NCBI GenBank assembly: GCA_036768475.1
Contig: DAIPMW010000007.1
Location: forward strand, 62,001-126,000
Source: JAEUMD01 sp036768475
Lineage (GTDB): Bacteria > Pseudomonadota > Alphaproteobacteria > Rhizobiales > Hyphomicrobiaceae
Length of the DNA stretch: 64,000 nt
Reading direction: 5' to 3'
Shown here: piece by piece, positions 26,671 to 35,123 of the stretch
Numbering within the stretch: the first letter of the stretch is position 1
How the letters are laid out: every line of letters begins with the position of its first letter
Notes under the pieces: model-generated
Database searches by the model: none
Told to the model about the DNA's origin: nothing
Seen by the model: only the letters and a program-made list of their open reading frames with translations
Translations under genes and position numbers: made by a program

Positions 26671-26959
26671 CGGTAAAGGGTCTCCGGGGCTGGCGGAACC
26701 GATCGGCAGATCCAACCGCAGCATGACGTAAACGTCAAGATCAAGCGTAGCGGCTGGAAACGCAGCTGCGACAGCGCGGCCTGTTTCGCGACTGGCAACG
26801 CGGGGTTCGCGGCGGCGCCATATTCCCTTACTATTGAAACAACGATTCAGGATGGACGGGCTCTGGCAGCGATGGTCCTGCCGATTGCGCGGGACCTGAA
26901 TGCAGGCATGTGCGCCGGTCTCTGTCACCGCCGGCTGTTCGACCGAGAGGACGCGACGA

Positions 26960-28744
26960 GTGCACGAACAAGTTCGCGAAGCGCACACATGCCGCCGCGG
27001 CGGTTTCACGACATTGGGATGCGGCGGTGCGACGTGCGCCGCTGTCCTCGCCATTGCACTCGTGACGGCGCTGGCATCGGGCTTTGCGCAAGCGGCGCCA
27101 AATTCGGCTTCTCCCGAGACCGCCCGCAAGGGTGGAGCCGCCCTGGTCCGCGGCGATACCGGTCAGGCCATCACCCATTACACGGCGGCGCTTGCCGACA
27201 CCTCGCTGGCCAACGATCGCCGTGCCATGATCCTCAACGATCGAGCAGTCGCCTTCGCGCGCATCGGCAAGACCAAGGAAGCCTTCGATGACTTCAATTC
27301 GGCCGTGCAGCTCTTCCCAGAATATCCAGCGCTTTACAACAACCGGGGCAATCTGCTTCTCGCCTTGGGACTCGTGAAAGAAGCGCTGAAGGATTTCGAT
27401 CGCGCTCTCGTGCTCGCACCGGGCTATGCAGCCGCTTACAATAATCGGGCTGGGGCACGTATGCGTGTCGGCGAGGTGGAGGGTGCGGTCCGCGATTACA
27501 CCCATTCCATCCGCCTCCTGCCGTCGAGTGCCGCACCATTGTCGGGTCGCGGCCTTGCGCATTTGCAGCTTGGCCGCCCGCATGCCGCCATTCGCGACTT
27601 CTCACGCGCCGTCAGTTCCGACGCCAGTTTCGCCACCGGCTACGGCAATCGCGCAGAGGCAAAGCTCGCCGTGGGACATTACGAGGAAGCGATCGAGGAT
27701 CTGTCGCGCGCGGTGGCATTCGACATCAAGAATGCCGACCTGTACCGGATGCGCGGCCGTGCCTATCTGGTGACCGGCGGTGTCGACGCCGCCATAAAGG
27801 ATTTTTCCCAGGCCATCGAATTGAGGCCGAATGATCCAGCACTTTACGCAGAGCGTGGTCTGGCTCATGCCCGTGCCGGCCATTTCGAGGAGGCGCTGGC
27901 CGATCTCGGGCACGCCATCGAGCGCGATCCGCGCTCCGCTGTCGCCTTTGCCTATCGCGGCTATGTGTTCAAGGAGCAAGGGCAGGCCGATGTCGGCATG
28001 AAGGATATTGCACGCGCGGTGAAGCTCGCGCCCGACAATGCCGACGTGCTGTGGGCCAAGGCCGAACTCGAGGACACGCTGGGCCAGCGCGATCAGGCCG
28101 TTGTCGATTTGAAGCACGCGCTCCAGCTGGAGCCGGGCATGAAGCTGGCTGCCGATTCACTCGAGCGCATCGACGCCGCCGCCGCCAGCATGTCCGAGGA
28201 AGTACCTGTGCCGGGGCTTGGACATGACGATTGGGAAGTGGTTGCCCGCGGCAAGCGCTTCTTCGCAGTCAACCCGGATCACCCGCGCTTTTCGGTTCCC
28301 CTCGAGATGGTCGGTGAGGGCAGTCCAAAGCTGATATCCTGGGAGGTACGGCCCGCACCGTTGAAACACATTGGCGTGCTGACCTTCTACGGCGGCACCG
28401 TCAAGGGCGAGAAGGGTGACGAGGAGACCGAGTTCGCCGCCATCCTCAACACATCGACCAGCACTGTGGTGGCCATCGAGCCGCATCGCCAGGGTGAAAA
28501 GATCTCCACCTGGACGTGGAGCGATGACAAGGTCACGGTTGCTGCTGTCGATGGTGTAACCGATGAGTTCCAGCTCGAGCCGCGCCGGCAGCCGGTCGCA
28601 AGCAGCGCTCACCGCCGCCGCTATAGCGAGGGCTTCGACGACCCATGGGCGGACCCATGGGCCGGGCCCAGGCAGAACAGCCGCCGCGCCTCGCGTCCGG
28701 CCCGGCGCAAGCCCAAGACTTTGTTCGATCTGCTCTTCAACTGA
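26960..28744 (+). CDS. Exported tetratricopeptide-repeat protein
   Basis: A 594-residue protein with a long N-region, a hydrophobic export segment (CAAVLAIALVTALASGFAQA) and a tandem TPR array over about residues 50-410. The repeat pattern ALxxxGxxxxAxxDFxxAxxLxPxxAxxYxNRG recurs about every 34 residues, as in YNNRGNLLLALGLVKEALKD and YNNRAGARMRVGEVEGAVRD. After the repeats comes a beta-rich domain of about 130 residues and a Pro/Arg-rich tail with DPWADPWAGP. TPR arrays mediate protein contacts; the partner is unknown. GTG 26960 has GAGAGG nine bases upstream and is preferred to a start at 26900. Confidence 0.82.
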   Translation: MHEQVREAHTCRRGGFTTLGCGGATCAAVLAIALVTALASGFAQAAPNSASPETARKGGAALVRGDTGQAITHYTAALADTSLANDRRAMILNDRAVAFARIGKTKEAFDDFNSAVQLFPEYPALYNNRGNLLLALGLVKEALKDFDRALVLAPGYAAAYNNRAGARMRVGEVEGAVRDYTHSIRLLPSSAAPLSGRGLAHLQLGRPHAAIRDFSRAVSSDASFATGYGNRAEAKLAVGHYEEAIEDLSRAVAFDIKNADLYRMRGRAYLVTGGVDAAIKDFSQAIELRPNDPALYAERGLAHARAGHFEEALADLGHAIERDPRSAVAFAYRGYVFKEQGQADVGMKDIARAVKLAPDNADVLWAKAELEDTLGQRDQAVVDLKHALQLEPGMKLAADSLERIDAAAASMSEEVPVPGLGHDDWEVVARGKRFFAVNPDHPRFSVPLEMVGEGSPKLISWEVRPAPLKHIGVLTFYGGTVKGEKGDEETEFAAILNTSTSTVVAIEPHRQGEKISTWTWSDDKVTVAAVDGVTDEFQLEPRRQPVASSAHRRRYSEGFDDPWADPWAGPRQNSRRASRPARRKPKTLFDLLFN

Positions 28745-28935
28745 TCAGAGTACCGCCAGGATCAGCGCAGCCGGGCGGAATCTCGAAAGCCATGGCGCAG
28801 TGCTGACGGTCTCATTGTGAGACGTGTGCTAACCCTCGAAAGCCCCGGCGATTAAGAAAATCGCATGAGTATAGCGTGTAGACATCGCAATCCGAATGAT
28901 CGGGTGGCGCAGGTCGCGGCGTTGGAGTGGTGTTG

Positions 28936-29601
28936 ATGAAGTTTTTGATTGGTGTGGTGGCTGGGATTTTGAGCGCCGCCGCGTTCACTGCGAGTGCTTC
29001 TGCCGAGGCTGGCACGCTGAAGGTCAAAATCGATCTGACAAGACAGCGCTTGATGGTCCAGGAGCACGGCGAGACGATCTATGCCTGGCCAATCTCGTCG
29101 GGCCGTGCGGGCTACCGCACCATCACGGGTAGCTTCACGCCGCAGTGGATGACGCGCATGCATTATTCGCGCAAGTACGACAATTCGCCCATGCCCAACG
29201 CCATATTCTTCCATGGCGGCTTCGCCATTCATGGCACCTACGCCACTGGCCAGCTCGGCAGCCCGGCGTCTCACGGTTGCGTCCGGCTCTCGCCACGCAA
29301 CGCCAAGACCCTCTACAACCTGGTCTCCAAGCATGGCCGCGCCCGGACCACCATCTCGGTTTATGGCACCGCGCGTGATCGTGCACCCGTCGCAGTCGCA
29401 TCAAGGTCCAAATCGAAATCCAGGAACGTTCACGCAGGTGCGGGAGCGTCGCGCACGATGGGCTACCCGTCCGCCTCCCTTGCAACCGGGCGGCCCAAGA
29501 TCATTTATCGCAACGGGCGGGCCTATGTGTACGTCGGCAAGGACGCTGCCCGTCGCTACTACACCAGGAAGCAATATTCTGGAGGCTTTATAAATTACTG
29601 A
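28936..29601 (+). CDS. L,D-transpeptidase (YkuD domain)
   Basis: Periplasmic enzyme that makes 3-3 peptidoglycan cross-links or attaches envelope proteins to peptidoglycan. A signal peptide (FLIGVVAGILSAAAFTASASA) precedes the YkuD domain. The catalytic block is complete: AIFFHGGFAIHGT, then the active-site motif SHGCVRLSPRNA with the nucleophilic Cys. The C-terminal third is a basic, Ser/Lys-rich region ending in YYTRKQYSGG, which is not part of the catalytic domain and might bind the cell wall. ATG 28936 has GGAGTGG five bases upstream. It is separated from the TPR gene by about 190 bases on the same strand. Confidence 0.92.
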   Translation: MKFLIGVVAGILSAAAFTASASAEAGTLKVKIDLTRQRLMVQEHGETIYAWPISSGRAGYRTITGSFTPQWMTRMHYSRKYDNSPMPNAIFFHGGFAIHGTYATGQLGSPASHGCVRLSPRNAKTLYNLVSKHGRARTTISVYGTARDRAPVAVASRSKSKSRNVHAGAGASRTMGYPSASLATGRPKIIYRNGRAYVYVGKDAARRYYTRKQYSGGFINY

Positions 29602-29731
29602 CGCACGATGCGTCGGGTATCCATCAGGTGTGGGCGAAGGGAGAAGAAGCGCTCCCCCTTACTTCGTTTTTCATTGCAGCACACATGTTGATGAGCGCAG
29701 CGCCGCCAAATCGAAATGGCAGCGCCACATC

Positions 29732-30937
29732 TTAAAACGGGTTCCATGTCGCATGCGGGGTGAAGCGCACGTAGCCGATGTTGGCGCCGAGACGTAGGCC
29801 GACGCCCGTGCGTATGGGTGACATCAGCACCGGCCCACCCTTCAGCAGCGTCAGCCCAACGCCGCCCAGCACGTAGGCCGAGCCGTCGACGCCGCCAAAG
29901 TTGCGGAACAAATCCGTCTCGGATTTCAGCCGGTAGATGAGAAAAAGCGTACGCGATCCCTCGGCACCGAAGTCGTAGCCCAGTGACGGCCCATGCCAAT
30001 AGACTTGGCGCTGCCCGCCAGCGCGCATGTAGAGCGTCCCTTTGCCGTAACGTGCGCCGGCCAGGAACGCACCGCCCCCTTCGCTACCCAACACGTACGC
30101 GCTCGGTCGCCCATAGTTTGAAAAGGCGTATTCGATGACGCTGCCGAGGTTGGTCGAGATGGTGCCGAAAAAGCCTCGCGTCGCCGCCTTGATCTCGTCG
30201 AGCGAGTATCCCGGTTCGCTTTCGGGCAAGGGCGCCGCCAGTGGCTCTTGCTGGATTTGTTGACCGATGGCTCCCGCTGCGTCCGCCTCGCGCCTCTCGC
30301 TTGGTTGTGCAGGCGCTGTTTCAGCTTGCCAGGTGCCGGGTGGGGCAGACGCGGGCTGACGCGTCGGCGGCCCCTTGGTCGCACGCTCGGGCTTGGGCTT
30401 AGGCTTTGCGGTGGCAGCCTGTTGGCTGTGGCTCGATGCGATCTCGCCGTCTCGCATTGCCTCGGCGAGATTAGCCTGCGTTAGCTCCGCCTTTTCTTTC
30501 ATTGTCGCCAGGAGTTGGCGGCCCGCGTCCTTCAATGCCGGAAGCCGGGAGCAGTCGAGTGATTTCTCGTCCACCTCGCCGAGCATGTCGATCTTTGACA
30601 GAAGCTCGTTGGCTCTCTCGTCGAGCGCGGCAATGCGCGGCGTATGCAGGAACTGTATCGCCCGCTCCTCCAGTTCCCTGTCGCTCCAGCCGCGCTTTTC
30701 CTGGAGTTTCTTGACCGCCGCCGTCACATTGGGTGCGTTCGCCGCGTTGAATTCGCGCAAGGCGGCACCGGCTTGGTCGACGGCGCGTGCAAAATCGTCC
30801 GGTGAGCATGTTTGGGCTGCAGCAGGCAGCGCAGCGAGGCATGGCGCAACAAAGAGCACCACAAGCCGAGCGATCCAGGCATGAGGACTGCTCGTCAGGC
30901 GGCGAGCCACACGCTTTGTGTAAAACGGCATGAGCAT
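29732..30937 (-). CDS. eipA: EipA (DUF1134) family envelope protein with a long N-terminal extension
   Basis: A 401-residue exported protein. The C-terminal ~165 residues are the DUF1134/EipA domain: AATRGFFGTISTNLGSVIEY, GAFLAGARYGKGTLY, VYWHGPSLGYDFGAEGSRT, LFRNFGGVDGSAYVLGGVG and GANIGYVRFTP. EipA of Brucella is a small periplasmic beta-barrel needed for envelope integrity. Here it is preceded by a signal peptide, a helical region (about residues 45-180, with AALREFNAANAPNVTAAVKK) and a Pro/Ala/Lys-rich linker. The start is taken at ATG 30937, with GGAAC upstream; ATG 30931 is also possible. It is divergent from the small secreted protein gene at 31286. Confidence 0.85.
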   Translation of the reverse strand: MLMPFYTKRVARRLTSSPHAWIARLVVLFVAPCLAALPAAAQTCSPDDFARAVDQAGAALREFNAANAPNVTAAVKKLQEKRGWSDRELEERAIQFLHTPRIAALDERANELLSKIDMLGEVDEKSLDCSRLPALKDAGRQLLATMKEKAELTQANLAEAMRDGEIASSHSQQAATAKPKPKPERATKGPPTRQPASAPPGTWQAETAPAQPSERREADAAGAIGQQIQQEPLAAPLPESEPGYSLDEIKAATRGFFGTISTNLGSVIEYAFSNYGRPSAYVLGSEGGGAFLAGARYGKGTLYMRAGGQRQVYWHGPSLGYDFGAEGSRTLFLIYRLKSETDLFRNFGGVDGSAYVLGGVGLTLLKGGPVLMSPIRTGVGLRLGANIGYVRFTPHATWNPF

Positions 30938-31060
30938 AAAGTGGAGTTCCTTGCATCGCGGTGCCAGTGGCAATCGTCTCCGGCGGCCAGTAATCCGCTG
31001 TCGTCGCTGTCTCGTGACCGCCGCCATAGCGCGTGATGGTGGCCGTTCGGCGTCGGCCAC

Positions 31061-31085
31061 CAATCAAAACCAGACCTGATCGAGC
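31061..31085 (-). repeat. Dispersed repeat family B, short partial copy
   Basis: CAATCAAAACCAGACCTG is nearly identical to the CAATCAAAAACCAGACCTG core of the copy at 61369-61437. The flanks diverge after about 25 bases. It lies in the divergent region between eipA and the small secreted protein gene. Too short to be conclusive by itself. Confidence 0.45.
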
Positions 31086-31285
31086 GGGACCTGGGTCGGA
31101 GTTGGCGCCCGTAGCCGTCCATGATCGGGCCAGTTCATCACCTTTGGGTGGCACGGCAAGAAAAATCGGCGCGTGTAACGGCCGGAACAGCGACGGCGCG
31201 GGCGCCAGCCTATCGTCAGGGTCATCAGATGAATGGCCGGCACGGCCAGGACGCAAACCCGACAGGACACCCCAAGGAGGACACC

Positions 31286-31570
31286 ATGACTGCGAACAAG
31301 CTCATCAAGTCGATTTTTGGTACCGCCCTCATGCTCGGCGTTGCCACGTCCACGATGCTGGTCTCCGGCGAGGCCGAGGCCGGGCGCGGCGGCAAGGGCT
31401 ACTTTGTCCAGCAGTACGACCTGGACCGTCCGCTGCACGGCTACGAGGGTCACGCCTGGCGGGGATATTACTGTTCCTACAAGCGTCTGCCGAAGCGTGA
31501 GTGCAACTGGAACGGCGTGACCGAGAAGTGCAAGGTCGTCGGCTGGACGCTTGAGCAGTCCTGCCAATAA
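31286..31570 (+). CDS. Small secreted cysteine-containing protein
   Basis: A 94-residue protein with a strong AAGGAGG site six bases before ATG 31286. A signal peptide (IFGTALMLGVATSTMLVSGEAEA) is followed by a short mature part of about 60 residues with four cysteines: YYCSYKR, RECNWNGV, TEKCKVVGW and EQSC. These probably form two disulfides in the periplasm. Mature-region features such as LDRPLHGYEGHAWRGYYCSY look conserved in form, but I do not recognise a named family. A terminator-like hairpin follows 35 bases after the stop, so it is probably a single-gene transcript. Confidence 0.8.
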   Translation: MTANKLIKSIFGTALMLGVATSTMLVSGEAEAGRGGKGYFVQQYDLDRPLHGYEGHAWRGYYCSYKRLPKRECNWNGVTEKCKVVGWTLEQSCQ

Positions 31571-31604
31571 GCCTCAGCAAATCGTAGGAAAAACAAATAG
31601 CTCT

Positions 31605-31634
31605 GCGGCCCCGGGGGTTCAGCCTCGGGGTCGC
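31605..31634 (+). terminator. Hairpin after the small secreted protein gene
   Basis: GCGGCCCCGGGG pairs with CCTCGGGGTCGC (12 positions, two of them G-T) around a GTTCAG loop. No T-tract follows. Confidence 0.55.
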
Positions 31635-31705
31635 GTCGCGTGGTGGTGCCCGCACGGCATCAGATCAGCGCCTACAACATGTGTGCTACAGGAAATGAAC
31701 GCTTA

Positions 31706-31987
31706 TCAGCGGCGTTCCCTGTCGCGCTGCCAGTAAACGAAAGCCACCGTCACCATCGCCGTCAGCGCAATCGTCCCCAGAATGTCTGAGCGACGAATGA
31801 AGGCGTACCAGGCATCGAAGCCCTGCGTGAAGCCGCTGCGTGCCGTCAGAACATTGTTGAGCATAAGAATGACGAATGCCGCGAACGCTGTGAGCGCCGA
31901 GGAGATCGCCACCTGTGTGACGCGCTTGGTCAGACGCGTGACGGAGAAGGTGCTGCTCCCAAGCGCGAATTGGGTCCGGTCGGACAT
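31706..31987 (-). CDS. Small two-helix membrane protein of unknown function
   Basis: A 93-residue protein with two membrane segments: VAISSALTAFAAFVILMLNNV (about residues 26-46) and ILGTIALTAMVTVAFVYW (about 69-86). The ends are positively charged (QRDRERR at the C-terminus). No family recognised. The coding start at ATG 31987 is followed upstream by a 660-base gap that may hold its promoter. The neighbour on the other side is the small secreted protein gene, convergent with this one. Confidence 0.65.
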   Translation of the reverse strand: MSDRTQFALGSSTFSVTRLTKRVTQVAISSALTAFAAFVILMLNNVLTARSGFTQGFDAWYAFIRRSDILGTIALTAMVTVAFVYWQRDRERR

Positions 31988-32649
31988 GATGCGAGCCTCC
32001 AGCTTTCTCGAAGCAATTCTTGAACCTAGCCGATTCCCGATGGCGAGACGAAGGCGCCATCGCTCTCCCCGCCGCGCCGTGTCGCTTTGCAGCTAGCGGC
32101 TGCCATAGGGGCGGAGTATGGGTCGAACTGTGGTTATCCACCTCCGGGCTGGGATATGCGGCTCTGCAACGCTTCAGGAAAATCACAAATGTTCAGGGGG
32201 TTACAGTGCCGAATCAGCGGGACGGTCGGGTTGGAAACCAAACTCGGTTTGTCTATAGTGCCCGGCGATGGCTCCAACTGGTGCCGTGGCGACGGCGGTC
32301 GAACACTCGAGCAGCGATGCTTGATCGGGGACGCAATGGTGCCTCTGGCAGACGGGTGGGGCTGTGGAATGCGCAAGCGCGCCGTCAGGGCGTGGCCGGG
32401 TTGCAATGTCTCGAAACGGTCATGATGGCCGTTGAGGGAAGCTGGCGTGCGGCCGGGCGCGGAGTCGTTATGCTGGACGCAAGGCAAACGGGTCCGCGAG
32501 GCCGGGCAAGGTCGTGGATTGATGTACGCGGGATGGGGCACGTATGCCGGCAAAGCGTTGCGGCTGGCGCGACGGACGGTGTTGGGTGTCGATTGCGGTG
32601 GCGCGGCACGTCACGCTGAGGGGTGCGGTCTGTGGGGAGCAAGAGCGGT
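31988..32649. other. 660-base intergenic gap before the BON-like/OmpA gene
   Basis: A divergent region between the small membrane protein gene and the large OmpA-family gene. It is GC-rich with long G/T-rich tracts on the plus strand. A single TTATCCAC (near 32132) resembles a DnaA box but is alone. Frames open on the plus strand have atypical, Arg/Gly-rich composition. I see no supported RNA gene, although the length leaves room for one. Confidence 0.45.
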
Positions 32650-34923
32650 ATGAGGTGCAATCCGTGGCGCTGGCTGTGGGGGCTTATCCCGGTCGCGATC
32701 CTGACTTTTCTCACGGTCCAGTGGGAGCATGACCGCATCGAGAACGATCTCCGCCAGCGTACAGAGACTGCGTTGCAGGCGGCCGGTCAGCAGTGGGCCG
32801 TAACTGCATTCGACGGCCGCGATGGTCTCATCACCGGTCAGGCGACCTCCGACGAGGGTCCGCAGCGTGCGCTCGCCGTCGTGCGCGACGTGTGGGGCGT
32901 TCGCATCTCCGATCAGCGCACCCGACTGCTGCCGAAGATCGAGCCCTACCAATGGTCGGCGGGCGTGCGCAACGACCGCTTGAAGCTGATCGGATACGTT
33001 CCCTCTGACGAGGTTCGCACCACCATCATCGGACTGGCCCAGGCAGCCTTCCCCAATCTTTCAATCGACGACCGTCTCGAGCTTGCCCGCGGCGTGCCTG
33101 ATCAGAATGTCTGGCTCGGTGGCATCGGCTTCGGCATGAAACAGCTTGCTTCGCTCCGCAGCGGAACGGTGAGCCTCACCGATACGGGTCTTCGCATCGA
33201 GGGTGAGGCGGGGGACTTCTCCCGCTATAAGAGCGTGAAGGGCGCTCTCAGGACCAAGCTGCCCTCGGGCGTGACGCTGATCGCAGAGAAGGTGACGCCG
33301 CCCGTCATTTCACCTTTTACCTGGATGGCAAAGCGCCAGGGTAATCAGATCCAGCTTGGAGGCTACGTTTCCGATGAAGCGTTGCGGGAGCAGATCTTCT
33401 CACACGCCAAGAAGAAATTCCCGCGCCACGCCATTGTCGATCGTATGGAAACCGCTGCCGGTGCGCCAGACAAGCTCGCCGCGGTGGCCAGGGCCGCGCT
33501 CGATCAGTTGGTTCTCCTCGAGAACGGTGTCGTGGAACTTGCCGATAAGAAGGTGAGCATCACCGGCCAGGCGCCCGACCAAGCCAGTGCTGCTGCGGCA
33601 GCCGGCGGACTGCGCGGTGCGGCCGAGGGCTATCAGATCACCGAGGCGATAACCTTCCCGAAACCGGCGCCGGCGCCGATCAGTCCCTACGTCCTGAAGA
33701 TCGACCACTCCGCAAATGTGGTCACGGTGGCCGGCTATGTTCCCAACGAAGAAGCGCGCACAGAGTTGCTTGCGGCCGCACGCAAGCGCTTTACCGACGC
33801 CGATGTCCGCGACCAGCTTCAACTGGCATCGGGCGAACCCCCGCTCTGGCTCGGCTGCGCCAAGGCGGGATTGTCGAAACTGGTCGATCTCGACAAGGGC
33901 GCTTTCACGGTAACCGATATGAAGTTGAAGCTGGTCGGCAGCACCCGCAGCGAGACCGTGGCTGGAAATATTGCCAGTGAATTGCGCACGGCTGCCAACC
34001 GTGCCTGCGAGACGTCCGTTGAGGTTGCCTACGACGCACCGCCTGAGCCCAACCTCAACTGGCGCGCCGCATATGACGGCGGCAAGACCGTCGTCATCGA
34101 GGGTGACGTTCTGGATGCGCGCACCCGCGCCGCGCTGGTGCAGGCGGCAACGCGCCACTTTCCCGATGCGCAGATCCAGGATCGCATGACGATCAAGAAT
34201 GCGGCCTCGACGAAGTGGGCTGTCGCCGCCGAACTCGGGCTGAAGCTCATCGCCAACTTGCGTCAGGGTGAGGCAGTCCTTTCCGGCCAGGTTCTGATGA
34301 TCCGTGGCGAGGCGAAAGATACAGCGGTGCAAACGGGCGTGCGCGATCAGCTCTCGCGCGCGGTTCCTAAAGGCTACACGGCGCGCGACGCGATCGAAGT
34401 GCGCTCCGACGCCATGATCTGGGCCGAGCAGGAGGCCAAGCGCAAGGCGGCGGAGGACGCTGCCAAGGCCAAGGCCCCTGCCGAGCAGGAATCGCGTCGC
34501 AAGCAGGATGAGGAAGCGCGTGTTACGGCCGAGCGGGTCAAACTCCGCGAGGAGGCCGATGCTTGCCAGCGAATTATGCGCGAGGTGAGCACCACCGGCG
34601 TCATACGTTTCGACTGGGCAAGCTCCAATCTCGATAGCGCCTCACGGCCGACGCTCGACAAGCTCGCCAAGGTTGCGCGCGCCTGTCCGAAGGCGAAGAT
34701 CGAGATCGAGGGCCATACCGATGCCGAAGGCACGCCCGAGCGCAATAAGAACCTGTCCGAGCGCCGCGCCAAGTCCGTCTACGACTACCTGGCCAAGGCC
34801 GGTGTAGGTGCAGAGCGCCTATCCGCCGTGGGCTATGGAGAGACGCAGCCCGTTGCCCCGAATGACACGCCTGCCAACCGCGCTAAGAATCGGCGGATCG
34901 AGTTCACGGTCGCACCCGAATAG
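32650..34923 (+). CDS. OmpA-family protein with four BON-like tandem repeats
   Basis: A 757-residue envelope protein. One N-terminal membrane segment (WLWGLIPVAILTFLTVQW) anchors it. Then come four tandem units of about 123 residues whose cores recur as GYVPSDEVRTTI (residue 115), GYVSDEALREQI (238), GYVPNEEARTEL (362) and GDVLDARTRAAL (485), each followed by an FP..I.DR(M/L) segment. The G-Y-V..(E/R)AR pattern resembles BON lipid-binding domains. A charged coiled-coil linker (about 590-640) leads to a C-terminal OmpA peptidoglycan-binding domain with IEIEGHTDAEGTPERNKNLS and RRIEF. Such proteins tie membrane lipids to the cell wall. GTG 32623 is an alternative start. Confidence 0.85.
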   Translation: MRCNPWRWLWGLIPVAILTFLTVQWEHDRIENDLRQRTETALQAAGQQWAVTAFDGRDGLITGQATSDEGPQRALAVVRDVWGVRISDQRTRLLPKIEPYQWSAGVRNDRLKLIGYVPSDEVRTTIIGLAQAAFPNLSIDDRLELARGVPDQNVWLGGIGFGMKQLASLRSGTVSLTDTGLRIEGEAGDFSRYKSVKGALRTKLPSGVTLIAEKVTPPVISPFTWMAKRQGNQIQLGGYVSDEALREQIFSHAKKKFPRHAIVDRMETAAGAPDKLAAVARAALDQLVLLENGVVELADKKVSITGQAPDQASAAAAAGGLRGAAEGYQITEAITFPKPAPAPISPYVLKIDHSANVVTVAGYVPNEEARTELLAAARKRFTDADVRDQLQLASGEPPLWLGCAKAGLSKLVDLDKGAFTVTDMKLKLVGSTRSETVAGNIASELRTAANRACETSVEVAYDAPPEPNLNWRAAYDGGKTVVIEGDVLDARTRAALVQAATRHFPDAQIQDRMTIKNAASTKWAVAAELGLKLIANLRQGEAVLSGQVLMIRGEAKDTAVQTGVRDQLSRAVPKGYTARDAIEVRSDAMIWAEQEAKRKAAEDAAKAKAPAEQESRRKQDEEARVTAERVKLREEADACQRIMREVSTTGVIRFDWASSNLDSASRPTLDKLAKVARACPKAKIEIEGHTDAEGTPERNKNLSERRAKSVYDYLAKAGVGAERLSAVGYGETQPVAPNDTPANRAKNRRIEFTVAPE

Positions 34924-34973
34924 TCGAGGCCATTGCTAACAGCCGGCTGCTCGCCGGCGATGGGAAGTGTGCC

Positions 34974-35075
34974 ATGGATTATCTGTTCTTGAAGTTGTTC
35001 TGGTATCTCGTCGTGGCTTTCCTGATCGGCATCGCCATGGGTTGGCTGACGTGCAGCCGCCGTACCGAGGACTGA
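34974..35075 (+). CDS. Single-helix membrane microprotein, 33 residues
   Basis: An uninterrupted frame beginning ATG 34974 with a GGGAAG-type site upstream, ending TGA at 35073-35075. The product is almost entirely one membrane helix (FWYLVVAFLIGIAMGWL) with a basic tail, TCSRRTED. The helix has the same layout as the N-terminal anchor of the next gene, MTFLLFQAFLLMAAAYFLG, which also ends in a G..C/W-RR stop-transfer. It lies 50 bases after the BON-like/OmpA gene and 48 bases before the H3TH gene, all plus strand, so probably one operon. Short length makes it a moderate-confidence call. Confidence 0.6.
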   Translation: MDYLFLKLFWYLVVAFLIGIAMGWLTCSRRTED

Positions 35076-35123
35076 TCGCAGTCTCTCGCGTCAAGCCGCG
35101 GTATCGGCAAGGAGTACCGTCAA

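Noticed and set aside
26671..27129. 150-codon N-terminal extension of the thioesterase
   Set aside because: It overlaps the start of the TPR gene on the other strand and reads as Cys/Arg/Pro-rich noise. The hotdog domain begins right after ATG 26670.
32130..32142. TTATCCAC resembling a DnaA box
   Set aside because: It is a single 8-of-9 match with no others nearby, no AT-rich unwinding region and no replication genes adjacent.
32020..32619. 199-codon plus-strand frame in the gap before the BON-like/OmpA gene
   Set aside because: Composition is Arg/Gly/Trp-rich, there is no ribosome site, and other frames are open in the same stretch.
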